Assembly: GCF_000002985.6 (NCBI RefSeq) | Contig: NC_003284.9 | Span: 15,438,001 to 15,502,000, forward strand | Origin: Caenorhabditis elegans | Lineage: Eukaryota > Nematoda > Chromadorea > Rhabditida > Rhabditidae | Length of the DNA stretch: 64,000 bases | Direction: 5' to 3' | Shown: positions 11,701-23,000 of the stretch, one piece after another | Layout: each line of letters starts with the position of its first letter | Position numbering within the stretch: position 1 is the first letter of the stretch | The notes under the pieces: model-generated | The model's input: only the letters and a program-made list of their open reading frames with translations | What the model was told of the DNA's origin: nothing | Databases searched by the model: none | Program-made: the position numbers and the translations under genes

Positions 11701-12198
11701 CTACCAAATTTAAATCTCTATTCAACTGAATTAAGTTTTTTTTTCTCGAATTGCAGGTCGTAAAAAATGCTCAAACAGTCAACGTACCCTATGGAAAAAT
11801 TCATGTTGTCACAAAATTCATCAAGGCTGGAAGAAAACTCAGATGGTGGGTGCGAGGAAATCGGAATTTCGGACTCGGAGTTTTTCACAGTGATGAGGAA
11901 CAAGTCGCCGACTTTTTCATGTAAGACGTTCAAGTCCCCGCACAATTCAACCTCCCAAATTTTCAGAGCAAAGCAAGTGTCTCCTTGTTTTCCATGGATG
12001 CCAGGACCGACTCTTGTTCCGATGGAAGACGAGGTCATTGTAAAAAAGGTAGACCAATTTTCAAATGCTAATTTCCTTTTTAAAATTCATTGTTGATATC
12101 CGGAATTTTTGCAGGACGCCTATTACCATGTGTGGGTTAGTAATGAGAAGTCGTGGTGGAGAACGTTAGAAGTTCAGATACTTGTCGAAACCGAATAA
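8731..12198 (+). CDS. CRAL-TRIO and GOLD domain protein (SEC14-like lipid binding)
   Basis: Eight exons (8731-8802, 9211-9450, 10166-10420, 10498-10584, 10640-10804, 11757-11920, 11967-12048, 12115-12198) close to 382 residues. A CRAL-TRIO N-domain spans about 1-75 (FNILRWLQGHN...ARKMKFHL). The lipid-binding domain covers about 80-250, with WILYVMDITGLQ and VRPLLPEKTREK. A GOLD-like beta domain forms the C-terminal ~120 residues (WWVRGNRNFGLGVF...YYHVWVSNEKSWW). Family knowledge: SEC14-like proteins with C-terminal GOLD domains bind lipids or tocopherols and act in membrane traffic. The ATG lies five bases after a TTTCAG, which suggests trans-splicing. Introns 2 and 5 are swollen by inverted repeats. 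AATAAA is at 12305. Worm names of the ctg type exist for this class; I do not assign one. Confidence 0.9.
9608..9934. repeat. TTGGGCAAGACTTGG-type inverted repeat in intron
   Basis: The arms 'cttgccaaagtttggc' and 'gccaaactttggcaag' bound a block rich in TTGGGCAA / TTGCCCAA in both orientations. Related blocks occur at 36736-36905, 37555-37765 and 39500-39800. It sits in an intron of the CRAL-TRIO gene. Confidence 0.7.
10884..11330. repeat. CGGCAAATTGCCG-rich inverted repeat in intron
   Basis: Many CCGGCAAATTGCCGG words in both orientations build a long self-complementary block inside the 10805-11756 intron. It is related to 2251-2525. Overlapping short frames on both strands here are repeat sequence, not genes. 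Confidence 0.7.
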
Positions 12199-12304
12199 CA
12201 ACTACATTCTATTCTTCGTAGTCTTTGTCGAATAGTGATTTGATTTTTGTGTGTTTCTGTAAATAATATTTTACATTCATATATTTATCCATTCATCCCA
12301 CTCA

Positions 12305-12310
12305 AATAAA
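12305..12310 (+). terminator. AATAAA poly(A) signal of the CRAL-TRIO gene
   Basis: An AATAAA hexamer about 107 bp after the TAA stop of the CRAL-TRIO/GOLD gene. Confidence 0.55.
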
Positions 12311-12876
12311 TTGCGAGAATTGTAAACTAGAAATCAATCGTAAATAAAAAGAAATGTAGGCATGTATGTACAAAATACAAAAAATTGTTGATCAAAACTA
12401 GAGAACACAAAAAAATATTTAGTGCAGCGGGGGTAGTGTCGGATAACAACAAAGTTCGTTGTGAAAAACTTTCCCATTCAAGAACTCAAAATAGGAAGAA
12501 AAGCAAGGTGTCAATAGAATATTCAGGACATAAGGCTGAAAATCGGAAAATTCAGTTTTACGTGAAACCCTTAAGACTTATTATTTCTCCTCATATTAAG
12601 AAGGTTTTGTTTCAGATGAACTGAAATTCAGAGAATCCACTTTCAGGACTCGGTCAAGATTTTTCAAGTGGGGAGGGTTGTTTTGTTTAAAGAATGGATC
12701 AGAAATCCACACATTTTTTTGTGCTGAAGTTTCTATTTCGCATCAATTATATTAATTTAACAGTCTTTTTAAATTTCCAGTGTTAGGTTAAAAAATTTTT
12801 TTTTTTGCTGAACGGCATATTTAAAACTTTTCGGTAAGGAAAAAACTTGTTTAGAGATCAATTTTTAAATTTAAAG

Positions 12877-13447
12877 GTGGGGTACCGAAATCTGGGAAAT
12901 ATTTCTAAATGAATCCAAATTTCCCCTGATTCCGAATATCTATGTGAAAAAATTCAAATAAATTTCCCTGATTTTATATTTCAGCTTGGAATGGCGAATT
13001 TCATTTGCGTCCCCATGAGATTTGTCAAATGCGCGCCCAAGAAAATTTTCCTTGGAGCGCGTTTGCCTCATTTAATTTTCTCAATTTATTTTTACTTTAT
13101 TTTTCAGTTTTTCAGCTATTTTCATTCATTTTTGTCGTACTTTATAGTAGTTTTTTATTTAAAGTATATTCTTTCGTGCCAATTGAACATTTTCTTATGA
13201 ATGAAAATAGCTGAAAAACTGAAAAAAAGTAAAAATATATGGACAAAAAAAATTAGATGAGGCAAACGCGCTCCAAGGAGAATTTATTTTAGTGCGCATT
13301 TGAAAAATCTCACGCAAATGAAATTCGCCATTCCAAGCTGAAATATAAAATCAGGGAAATTTTTTTGAATTTTTTCACATAGATATTCGGAATCAGGGGC
13401 AAATTTGGAGTCAGTTGAAAATATTTCCCAGATTTCGGTACCCCACC
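12877..13447. mobile_element. 571-bp palindromic (foldback) element
   Basis: The left end 'ggtggggtaccgaaatctgg' is the exact reverse complement of the right end 'ccagatttcggtaccccacc'. Inner segments also pair: 'cagcttggaatggcgaattt' with 'aaattcgccattccaagctg', and 'tttttcagctattttcattc' with 'gaatgaaaatagctgaaaaa'. It has no coding capacity. A diverged copy lies at 14990-15487. Confidence 0.9.
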
Positions 13448-14989
13448 ATGCAATTGTGAATACAGTAAGACTACACACTTTAATATATTCATTTAAGTAC
13501 CTCACTTGAGATACTGAATTTTTGCTCCAGTTTGGCGGCTGGTAACTATAAACTTGGATTATGGACTGATAATTTTAAATCGGCCGAGTTGTGGTTGCAG
13601 CACCGAACTCATATTTTATTTTTTTTCAAATTGTCAAAAGATTTTATAAAATTTACGAAAAATCACAAAACTAATTTTTTTGCAAAATTTGAAAAAAAAA
13701 CAATATAATCAAATTAAAGTAATTACTTGAAAAAACACGAAAAATACGATACAAATAAAATTTAATAATGAAATGTTGCTCAGCGATTGAAAAATGCTCG
13801 ACTTAAGGGTGCTATAACTTTGGGTCTCAAGTTGAAGGCTACAAAGTCATCACAATGATGTAATTATTGTAATATAGCAATTTTTAAAATGCGTAGAAAA
13901 AGAGTAGAGAAAATTGTAAGCTTTGGAGGTTGAAACGTCAGAAATACATAGCTTTTTAAAAATATAATTTTCTCGATTTTTGATTCTTATTTGAAATTTT
14001 TATCCTACATAATTCTAATTCTGTAACCCGGAACGCTTCAAAGATTTTCCGAAACGATACGACTATGACAGTTGTTTTTGCAATTTCCCTCATTTCAACA
14101 ATTCTATTTTACTCTCTCGCCTCAACGTGCTCGTTTTCTCAAAAAAAAACTCAAATTTGTGACCCTTCCGTCATTCACGCGGAAAACAAGAATGCAGATC
14201 AGAAAACTTCATTTAGTGATATTCATCATCTCTGCCTGTTTGTATGCACCGCCATTCGGTGGCGGATTGTGCCTTCTGTTTTGTTTACCTGGATGACTTG
14301 ACGGCGCTGTGACGGGGCGTGTGTTTGTTGGTCGGGGTTTTCAGATGAATCGCGCCCTGGAATCTCGTTACAAAAGCGTCTCCCTTTTATTAGTCAGTGA
14401 ATAATGCAAGTTTTTGATCTGCATTCAATATGACCTGCGTGTTGTGATCTTTTTTCTTTGTTCGGACGTTTTTGCTCTTGGCTTTTCAGTATCAGAAATC
14501 AAAAACATGGAAAAATAGTCGAGATTATTGTTATTTTCCTTTGGTTTTTAGTACAATTTGGGATTGTGGGAAATATATTAATTAGAAAAAAACATTTTTC
14601 CTCTTCAATTTCGTGGTAAAATAGGAAGTATCATTTTTAATTTTTTGCTTACGTACGTCAAATTTAGTATTTGTTTTTGAACTAAAAATATATTTTGGTA
14701 CATTTTCAATAGATGAAAATCGAAAACAATAAAGAACAAAAAATTTAATTGAAATATCAGCCTCTAGAAAATCCAAATTTTGGGCTATTTGGTTTTAACC
14801 CGAAGGTCATGAAACGGATAAATATTTCCTTATCTAAATTAGTGGTATTATTTGTTTTATTGTGTTTTCACAGGTGATGACGTCACACTAAACATTTTTT
14901 GTTTTATTTTATCTTTTGATTTGATTGTCTTGAAAAAGTTTAATGTAAGGAATTGAAAAAATGACCAATTTTTGAGTCCGAGTGTAAAA

Positions 14990-15487
14990 AAAACTTTAAA
15001 AAATTTCCTGATTTTATATTCAAGCTTTAAATCATGAATTTCATTTGTGCCCGGTCTTTTTTTTCAAATGAGCGCCCAAATAAATTTGCATTGGAGCGCG
15101 CTTGCATCGTTTGATTTTCTTCGTTTATTTTATTTATATTCGCTGAATTCAATTTTTCTAAACCAGTTTCATTCATTTTTGTCGAGGTTTTGTCGGTTTT
15201 TTTGTGAACAACATTTTTTTCGACACAAATGAATGAAACTGGTTGAAAAAAATTGAATTCTGCTAAAATAAGTGAAATAAACGAAGAAAATCAAACGAGA
15301 CAAGCGCGCTCCAATGCGAATTGATTTGGGCGCGCATTAAAAAAAATAAACCGGGGCACAAATGAAATTCGTGATTTCAAGCGTAAATCAAAAATCAGGG
15401 AATTTTTTAAATTTTTTTCACATCGATATTTGGAATCAGAGGAAAATTTGGAGTCAATTGAAAGTATTATCCAGATTTCGGTTAGTT
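14990..15487. mobile_element. Diverged copy of the palindromic element at 12877-13447
   Basis: It shares 'atttcctgattttatatt', 'ttggagcgcg' and the right-end 'ccagatttcggt' with the 12.9 kb element and has the same inverted organisation, with the two arms meeting near 15200. The extreme GGTGGGGTACC ends are eroded. Confidence 0.75.
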
Positions 15488-17107
15488 TGAGATGATATGT
15501 AAAAAATAAAACAACTTTTTGTAAAATGAAAATAGAAAAAATCCAAACAAAAAATATGTTGAAAACGCAAAAATTTTTGAATATATCTTTAACACTACAT
15601 TTTATGTTTACTCTACACAATTCTTACCCCTGCTAGTCCCAAACTCCCAATGCATGTTCTGAAAGTTGACGTGCATTCCCAAATGTTTCTCTGAAAATAT
15701 ACATCCTTGAAAATTAGAGAGAAATGACGCTGATCAAAAAAAGTTGAAATAAGCCAAATCAGCGTGCCTTCTTTGCGTCGTTTCCCTGTGTAGATGTAGA
15801 AAAAAAGGAGGCTCATCAAAATCCTGTAGAATAGCTCACTTTTCTATACTTCTCACTTTGAATATACTCGTCTTTCCAGGTTTATACTTTTTTTTTCAAG
15901 AAGCATCATAACTCGATGCTCTCAGTTTCTTTTGCTTCTTCGCGCTCTCTTTCATATTTTACACCCCAAAAATAAGTATGGACAAATAGAAGAAGGAGCA
16001 AAAGACTATGCTACTCATCATCTTTCCGGCTTCTCCTTTAGGCAAAAATCCCTAATTTGGAATAGTGAAGATTGCTATTGCCAAGAAAAGAGAGGAGGAA
16101 GGGGAGGATGAGGTGCTGCACCCTGCTTAATTGGAAGGCTTGCTTTCAGAATTGGGCAATGAAATTCAAATTCTATCTCTCTTTTTCACGCTTTTCTTAA
16201 ATTCTGAATTCTGGATTCTCCCCTTGTACTAATTATCCTGAAAACCCGTGTTTTCTTACTGAAAGTTTGAAGTTACGTCAGCTCACGTGCTTCTGAGAAT
16301 TTGTGTGTATATGTTTGTGTTTTTTACTTTAACAAACTAGTGCCACATTTTGTGGCGGTTTGAAATTTCTGAAAAAAAAATTTAAGCAAAATCTGAATCA
16401 TCATTTTTTTTTTGCATAATTTGGTAGTTTATCATACAATATTTCGTTTATATAGGATACCATTTAAAGCCAATAGGTGACCAAAAATGACCAAAATTGA
16501 TGGCCCGTACTTAATTTGTATAAGTTAATTAATTTGTTTAAATCAATTTTTCGAAATTTTTTAAATTGGATTACTTTCAAATTTTTCCGATAAGAAAAAA
16601 AATGGCTTGTATATCATGCTGTTGTGAAAGAAATTTTTTTGAAACTCCGCTACCAATTGAAATGTTTCCTTCTGTTTTCTAATTGGTTTGTAAAAAAAAT
16701 GAAACATTCGAGTTTTTTTTAAACATTTTTTTATATTTTGCGTATTTTTGTAGTTTACCTGTATTTGTAATTTACTTATATGACAAGCTAAAATGTTTCA
16801 AAACAAACAACTATTTGAAAAACCGGCTTTTAAAAAATTAGCCAAATAAATATTTATGAACCCTGAAAATTCTCTGCTAGATTTTTTTTTCTGCATCCGC
16901 CACGTGCTCAAAAAATGCTCAAAATAGGAGGTTGATTGAAATAGTGAAAAGACGCGAGTAAATGACCTCATAAGATATCCAATCTAAAAATAGAATACGT
17001 TGTCAGATGAGACGCGTTCGGCATTTTAATTTAACTGTAATCAAGAGAAATAATTTAATTTTTTAAAACAAACTTTTCAAGTTGTTTTCCCGCAAATTGA
17101 GTAAACT

Positions 17108-17130
17108 TAAGCCTAAGCCTAAACCTAACC
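17108..17130. repeat. Interstitial telomere-like TAAGCC run
   Basis: The block 'taagcctaagcctaaacc' plus 'taacc' is two perfect and two altered copies of the nematode telomere unit (TTAGGC read on the other strand). It is short and may be chance. Confidence 0.5.
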
Positions 17131-17207
17131 TCTTAAAAAGTTACAAGAAGGTTTTTCCTTGCGCTTGGAGCGCAAACGAAAAGAAAAAGAGCTTTTTAGA
17201 CTTAGGG

Positions 17208-17305
17208 TGCCCAACTGGAATAAAACATTGGAAATCCCAATCCAACCAGCCTAAGGGCCCGAAAAACGTACTAGGATGCCCAACTGGAATAAAATATTGA
17301 AAATC
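17208..17305. repeat. Direct duplication of 'tgcccaactggaataaaa' block
   Basis: The phrase 'tgcccaactggaataaaa' followed by a TTG-AAATCC tail occurs twice about 70 bp apart with small differences. Function unknown. Confidence 0.6.
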
Positions 17306-18232
17306 CTTATGACACACCGGCGGTATGGCGCGGCTTAAGCCTAAATAGCCACTTTTTAGCTGACGCTCGCCACTGACGCCAGGCCTATATTCTAAAGTAC
17401 CTAACTTGCTTTGAATATGCTACACTACGTCCACCTTTAGTGTAAATGCTGTTTATTTCTGAAATCCTCTGCTCTAAAAGCGCTATTTCGATTACCAATA
17501 TTTTTTTTTTTTGAATTTTTTTTTAAGATCGCTAACTTCAAGTTACTGTCTCACCGCATTGCTGTATGAAACAGCAGGATCTGGTATATTTTGCAATGTA
17601 CATTTCAAATCCAAAAAGCTTTTTAACAGCAAACTAACAAGCCGGAAACTTGTTAGGTTACAAGTAGAATACATCCATCCTCAGATTATATCAAAATTAT
17701 CTTCCGCATATCTATTGGAGCAAATAACAGAAAAGTGATAAAAATACAGAAAACTCATAATACTCATTACAATTAAGTGCATACGTACCGAAGATATAGA
17801 TTAGATTTTTCATTAAGTTTTAAGGATAACCCTTTTATGTTACCGTATAACCTTTATACTATTCCTTCAACAACTGTTTTTCAATATTTTCCACGAATAT
17901 GTTTTCACTATTGTCCTTGTCATATGGACCATCATAATATCTACTTCTTACACTATGGAAGCAGATTCTTTAAATATTTGGTTCCGTGTTCTTTTTCTTC
18001 TAAAAACAGTGTTCCATTGTTGACTTCCTTCCTGTTTTCAATGGTTCCTGAATTTACAATTTTTCCATGTATGTATAACATTTTTCCCACTGATATGTGT
18101 TCCCAATATAGATGTATATTTCCATTGCAAAAATTATTGCAAAAAAATTCGTTAAAAAATCAAAAGACAACGCATTTTTCGTGTGTCCATCAATCGGATT
18201 GTTTACCCATTCCATCTCTGTTTTTAACTCAT

Positions 18233-18250
18233 CCCCCCCCCCCCCCCCCC
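18233..18250. repeat. C18 homopolymer followed by A8
   Basis: Eighteen consecutive C and then eight A on the plus strand. The minus strand is a G18 run that could form a G-quadruplex. It is the longest poly-C tract in the window. Confidence 0.95.
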
Positions 18251-19185
18251 AAAAAAAAGGAATTTTGAGAAATGTGTTTATTGAGAAAGATCGGTCTCGA
18301 AAATGAGTGTTCTCATTTTTTTTCCATCCCTTCCTACTCAAATATTCATCGTCTTTATTCCACAATATTTTGTCTGCGAATTTCGTTTTTTTTTCTAGAC
18401 TCATAAAACTTGTATAATAGGGGGCCAATTGCATTTTGATCAGAATATATTAAAATGTTCAACACCATGAGCATTCAATTTGGTATATGCTATTCATTGC
18501 TAGTGTTTTGTTATAGAAATAGTCCAAAAGAGTTCATGTTTCTCGAAAACAGACCATCAAATAATATGACTACTAATATCTTATAAACACAGCAAATCCG
18601 TTGTAAATCCGGAGATTACACCGAGTTTCGCGTCATCCATGTATGCTCATGCACACAGCTCGGATTCTGTCGAAAAAAGGAGGTATCAAAATACTAAACG
18701 CGGTGCTCGGCAGTTTTTATTGCCAAACTTTGTGCTTCTTTCTCTGCTTTTTCCCCAACCCGTCTACTGACATGTTGACGTACATTTCGAAAGACTCGTC
18801 CATCCTCGAAGAGTTTACATCCGGGGAAATACCTACCCGCCCTGTGGAAATTGATTCATTGAGCTGCGTTGAGCTGTTGCAACTCTCATTTTTTGGTTTT
18901 TAGTTCCATGTGTTTTACGTGGGTTTCTGAAATTTTTCATTTGATGACATGTTTCTCTTTTCCTAAATTGGAATAAAAAGTAAACAAAACTTTAGTTCGT
19001 GAAACGTAGAGAACTCAAAATTGTTGAAGCTTGCAAAATTCATTTCGAAGAAAACACAAACGAAGTATTATGCAGTGAAAACTTAGTTTTGTGATTTTAA
19101 AGTTATTTTATAATCTTTAGTACCAGTAAAAACATTTTATTAAGTTTTTATTAGCCGTTGGCTAAAATGGGTGCTCCGACTGGCT

Positions 19186-19492
19186 CAGAAAATTTGAATT
19201 CCCGCCAACATTTTTTTCAGAAAGTTGGAATTTCCGCCAAAAATGTTTTCAGAAATCTTGAGTTCACGCCAAGAATTTTCTCAGAAAATATGAATTTCCG
19301 ACAAAAATGTTGCGAGAAAATTTAAATTTGAATTCCCGCCAAAAATTTGCCAGAAAATTTGAATTTCCGCCAAATTTTTTTTTAACTTGAATATCCCGCC
19401 AAAAATGTTTTCTCAGAAAATTTGAATTTCTGCCAAAACTGGTGTGTCTTACCACGATTGGTCTCGCCAAAATGGGTCTCACCACAAAAGTA
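19186..19492. mobile_element. Degenerate Helitron-type fragment (35-bp CCCGCC repeats plus GGTCTCACCAC units)
   Basis: Six or so imperfect copies of 'aaaatttgaatttcccgcca' are followed by 'ggtctcgccaaaatgggtct' and CACCAC. This is the order of repeats seen in the large gcy-36 intronic element at 44236-46020, but short and decayed. Confidence 0.65.
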
Positions 19493-19828
19493 TGTAATAA
19501 TATCGTTTTTTTTATTGAGAAATCCAGAATTTAGGTATGAGTAATATAATTGAAAAACTGTGGAAAAAAAGCTCCTACTTGAAAGGTTCTTTTATAGTTT
19601 AGTAGAACAGTTGGCACATATGATGAAATTGAGGTCAATGTTTTTTTTTGATTGGATACTGAGTATTTTAATATAGTATATTTTCCTAATGAAAATGTCA
19701 TGCAATAATATTTTTCGGACACCTTCTTGACGCGATACTATCACCGATTTATGAAAACTTCTGTTAAATGCCTAATGTTCATGTATTATTGTTAATAATA
19801 TTTTGTGGACGGATATGACCATCAAGAC

Positions 19829-20002
19829 GAGGTAACAGGCTGTCCCGTCACAGTTTGATCTACAAAAAGTGCGAAAACTTTTCCTCCGGAAAAAACCTGA
19901 CTTCATCACAGTCTTAACAATGCAAAATCAGCTGAAAAGCCTGCTTCTAAATTCCCGCAATTCTCGGAGATCAAACCGAATGGGACTTTCTGACACCACG
20001 TG
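19829..20002. mobile_element. MITE of the CACGTGGTGTCAGGCTGTCCC family, one end eroded
   Basis: It contains 'caggctgtcccgtcac', 'gtttgatctacaaaaagtgc', the inverted 'gatcaaaccgaatgggac' and ends 'tgacaccacgtg'. The same element is at 50476-50629 and 58473-58662. Confidence 0.75.
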
Positions 20003-23000
20003 TATTAATAGCTCTTAAATACATTTTAAATAGCAGCAATCTATGTAAGTCGAACAAAAAAAAATTAATGATACCTAATACAAAAGTAACGCAGCTTACA
20101 TTCATTTTGAAGAAATTTGTTTTTTTCCTTCTCTTTTTTGTTGGCACCGGAAGTTCCCAGACATGCGGCAAACATAACGAACAAATTTTCATTCCCAGAA
20201 CACGTGTTTTGTCTGCTTCTTCTTTCACTCATTTCCAAATATTCGCAATTATTCAGTTCTTCCTTTTTTTAAAAATTCTCTTTAATATTTTTAACGTCTG
20301 CCGTGTTTTCTTTTTATTTTAAGGAATATTAGGCGTGTCACATCGTTGTCGCCTCTCGAGCTTTTCGATGTATGTGTCAAATTGCGCATCCGCCACGCAT
20401 TTCTCAAATTCCATCCGAATCGTTGTCCTCCGCCCTGTCAAAACCTTTTACTAATTTTTTCATCATTCATTTTCTTGCAATAAATAACGGCCATAAGTTG
20501 GGGAAAATCTGAAAATGCGAAAAACAAGCGTGATTTGAGATTTTTACTGCTCCTTATTTATCATTTCATTTCCGAATCAAATCTGAATCAGCTCATCGTG
20601 GAGCCGCTTACTACTCAAAAAGTAGTTCTTTGAAAATTAGTATTTTCGAAAAGTGCCCGCTTTATTTTTGGAAAATAGGTCCACTTGGTGAATGTGAATT
20701 TTCTGGATTCAAGGAGGAAGTGACTTTTGAAGTTTCTAGAATTTTCTTTAAAAAATTAGCAATCCAAAATGAAATCCGACAATACAAAAACAAACTTTTT
20801 TTGATAAAATGCTAAAAACAAAATTTGAAAATTAATAGTTTAATAGTCCTGTAAAGAAAATAGGCGTTTAACAAATTCTCGGGCTTTGATTTTTCAACAT
20901 GTGCCAAACTTGTTGTCTAATTTGTACCAGCTTCTTTTCATTATTTTTGCTGTTTCATTTCATATGTTTATTAATTAGATTTTTTTTCTATGAATATGTC
21001 TATTTTTGTTATTTTACCATTCTAAGAAACAACTTTTCAGGAAAAAATGAACAAAATATCATTTTACATTATACATTTTTTTCTTGTAGCTGGAATTATT
21101 ATTATTTTCATAGAATGCTTGGATTAAATTTTTTATATTTTATTTTCTTCTTTGCCAGTAGAGATTCAAATATAACATTAAATGTATTTTTGAAAAACTC
21201 AAAAAACTAAAATGTCTAAAAACAAATTTTTTTTGGCCTAGGAGCCAAGAATTTAATTTTTGCCTCCAAAAAAGTATTTTTAAGCGATTTCCTCTCTTGT
21301 TCGGATATATTTCAAATAACGACCTTAGATCAAATAACGACCTTAGATTCCCAAAGATTTAAATTTTTTTTTGGATTTGCAAACGATGATTATTGAAGCT
21401 TAGACACAGAACTGGATTATGCATTACATTGTTCACACGAATTTCGCAGATTAGGCAGGCAAAGTGTAACCAGATAAGCCCATGATGTTTCTGGAAATTC
21501 TCAGGAATCTAATCTCGACAGCAGTTGTTGGACAAAAAACGTTGAATTCTTTTTCACTTCGGCAGGAAAATTTCTGCGAAACTTTTTGAGAAGAGATTTT
21601 TTTTCCAAAAACGATAGTGACTCCAAGAAATAAAGTATTGAAAACGCATTAGAATGGAAATTGAATTTGTTCTGAATTCGAACTTCTAGCATCACCACGA
21701 TCATCATTTTTGTCGGCGCGAGGATGCGCACACAAACATATCTTTTCCTTTTTCAAAACATGTGTCATTCTAAGTAGACTTCTCTTCAGACCTTCCACCT
21801 TTTTTCCTCCATTTTGAGGTTTTCTTTCCTCCCCTACTGCATTACCATTTTTTTTGTTCATTCTTCTCCTTTTTTTTCAATACAACAAAACCTAGAACAA
21901 TGCCTAATCGCATTTCGGCCTACATACTCCCGTCGCTCTTTTTCATTTTTATGGGGGAGAGGATTGGAAGATTGTCTAAAAAGCTCAGAAATTGGATGGC
22001 AATCACTAAAAAACGTTGTAACATGTTTTTTTTTTTCGATCTGATTCGATTAACTAATTGTATATTTTTGGAAGCACCATTTTTTGCCAATTTAAATCAA
22101 TTTTTTAAAAAAGAAGAAAAACACAATTTAGTTTTTGTAATAAAGTGGTAAATTCCTTTTCAAGTCCAGGTAAGTGAGTTTATCTTAATCGAACAAATAA
22201 AATATATAATAATTATTTTTACTTTTTTTTCTTTGTTTCTTTTTTCAATTTATCCGATTTTCGAAATTTATTTACTCAACTCAATCAATTTATTTTATTT
22301 TCATATGTCTTTTTAAAAAACCACTTCCGCTAAAAACTTTCTTCGAATTCATCATAGTTCTAGAACTTACCCATTATGTTCCCGCCCTTGTATTTTTGCA
22401 GGTGTTTTTTTTTTCAAAAAAGACCTGAAGATATTAGACTTCTGGGGGTTGCTTTGATTATTGCCAATTTCGAATGATTATTTGTTTTTTTTTCTTACTG
22501 ATGTTCAGTAAGTTTTTTAATTTTTATAGGATCAAACAGAGTTTTAAATATGAAAATTGTAAATTTTAATTCTACTCGGTAAAATGTGTCATTTGACAAA
22601 AAAAATGTAGAAAATGACAAAAAAATTCGCTTACTTTTTGAAATATATAATTTTGATTTTTTTTTAAATGAACGTTATTTAATATAATACAGTTTTTGTT
22701 TCAAAATAAGTATAAAAGAGATTGATACGAACAATTTTTCCATACTGTTTTCCTATTGTTTCACTGAGAAATTCGTATTTTTACTAGTTTTCAAAATTTT
22801 CTATAAAAGTCTGTCGTTCTATTTTTAATTAAATTAAAGGTGAAGTATAAATTTCAAAAATTTCAAAACATTTGGCATAAACTACAAAAATTAAATCATA
22901 GAATGCGGTGGTCTGTTTTCTCGAATTGTAAGTGTTTTTCAACTTTTTCAACTCCAATTTCCGGGTCGCAGGTTCATTTCGTGGTTTTTTTTTCTTTTTG

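Noticed and set aside
12991..13214. Two overlapping 69-codon open frames
   Set aside because: They fall inside the 571-bp palindromic element and are repeat sequence.
17777..18434. Open frames of 163 codons (plus) and 126 codons (minus) around the C18 tract
   Set aside because: They overlap on opposite strands, run through homopolymers, and have no splice context or recognisable domain.
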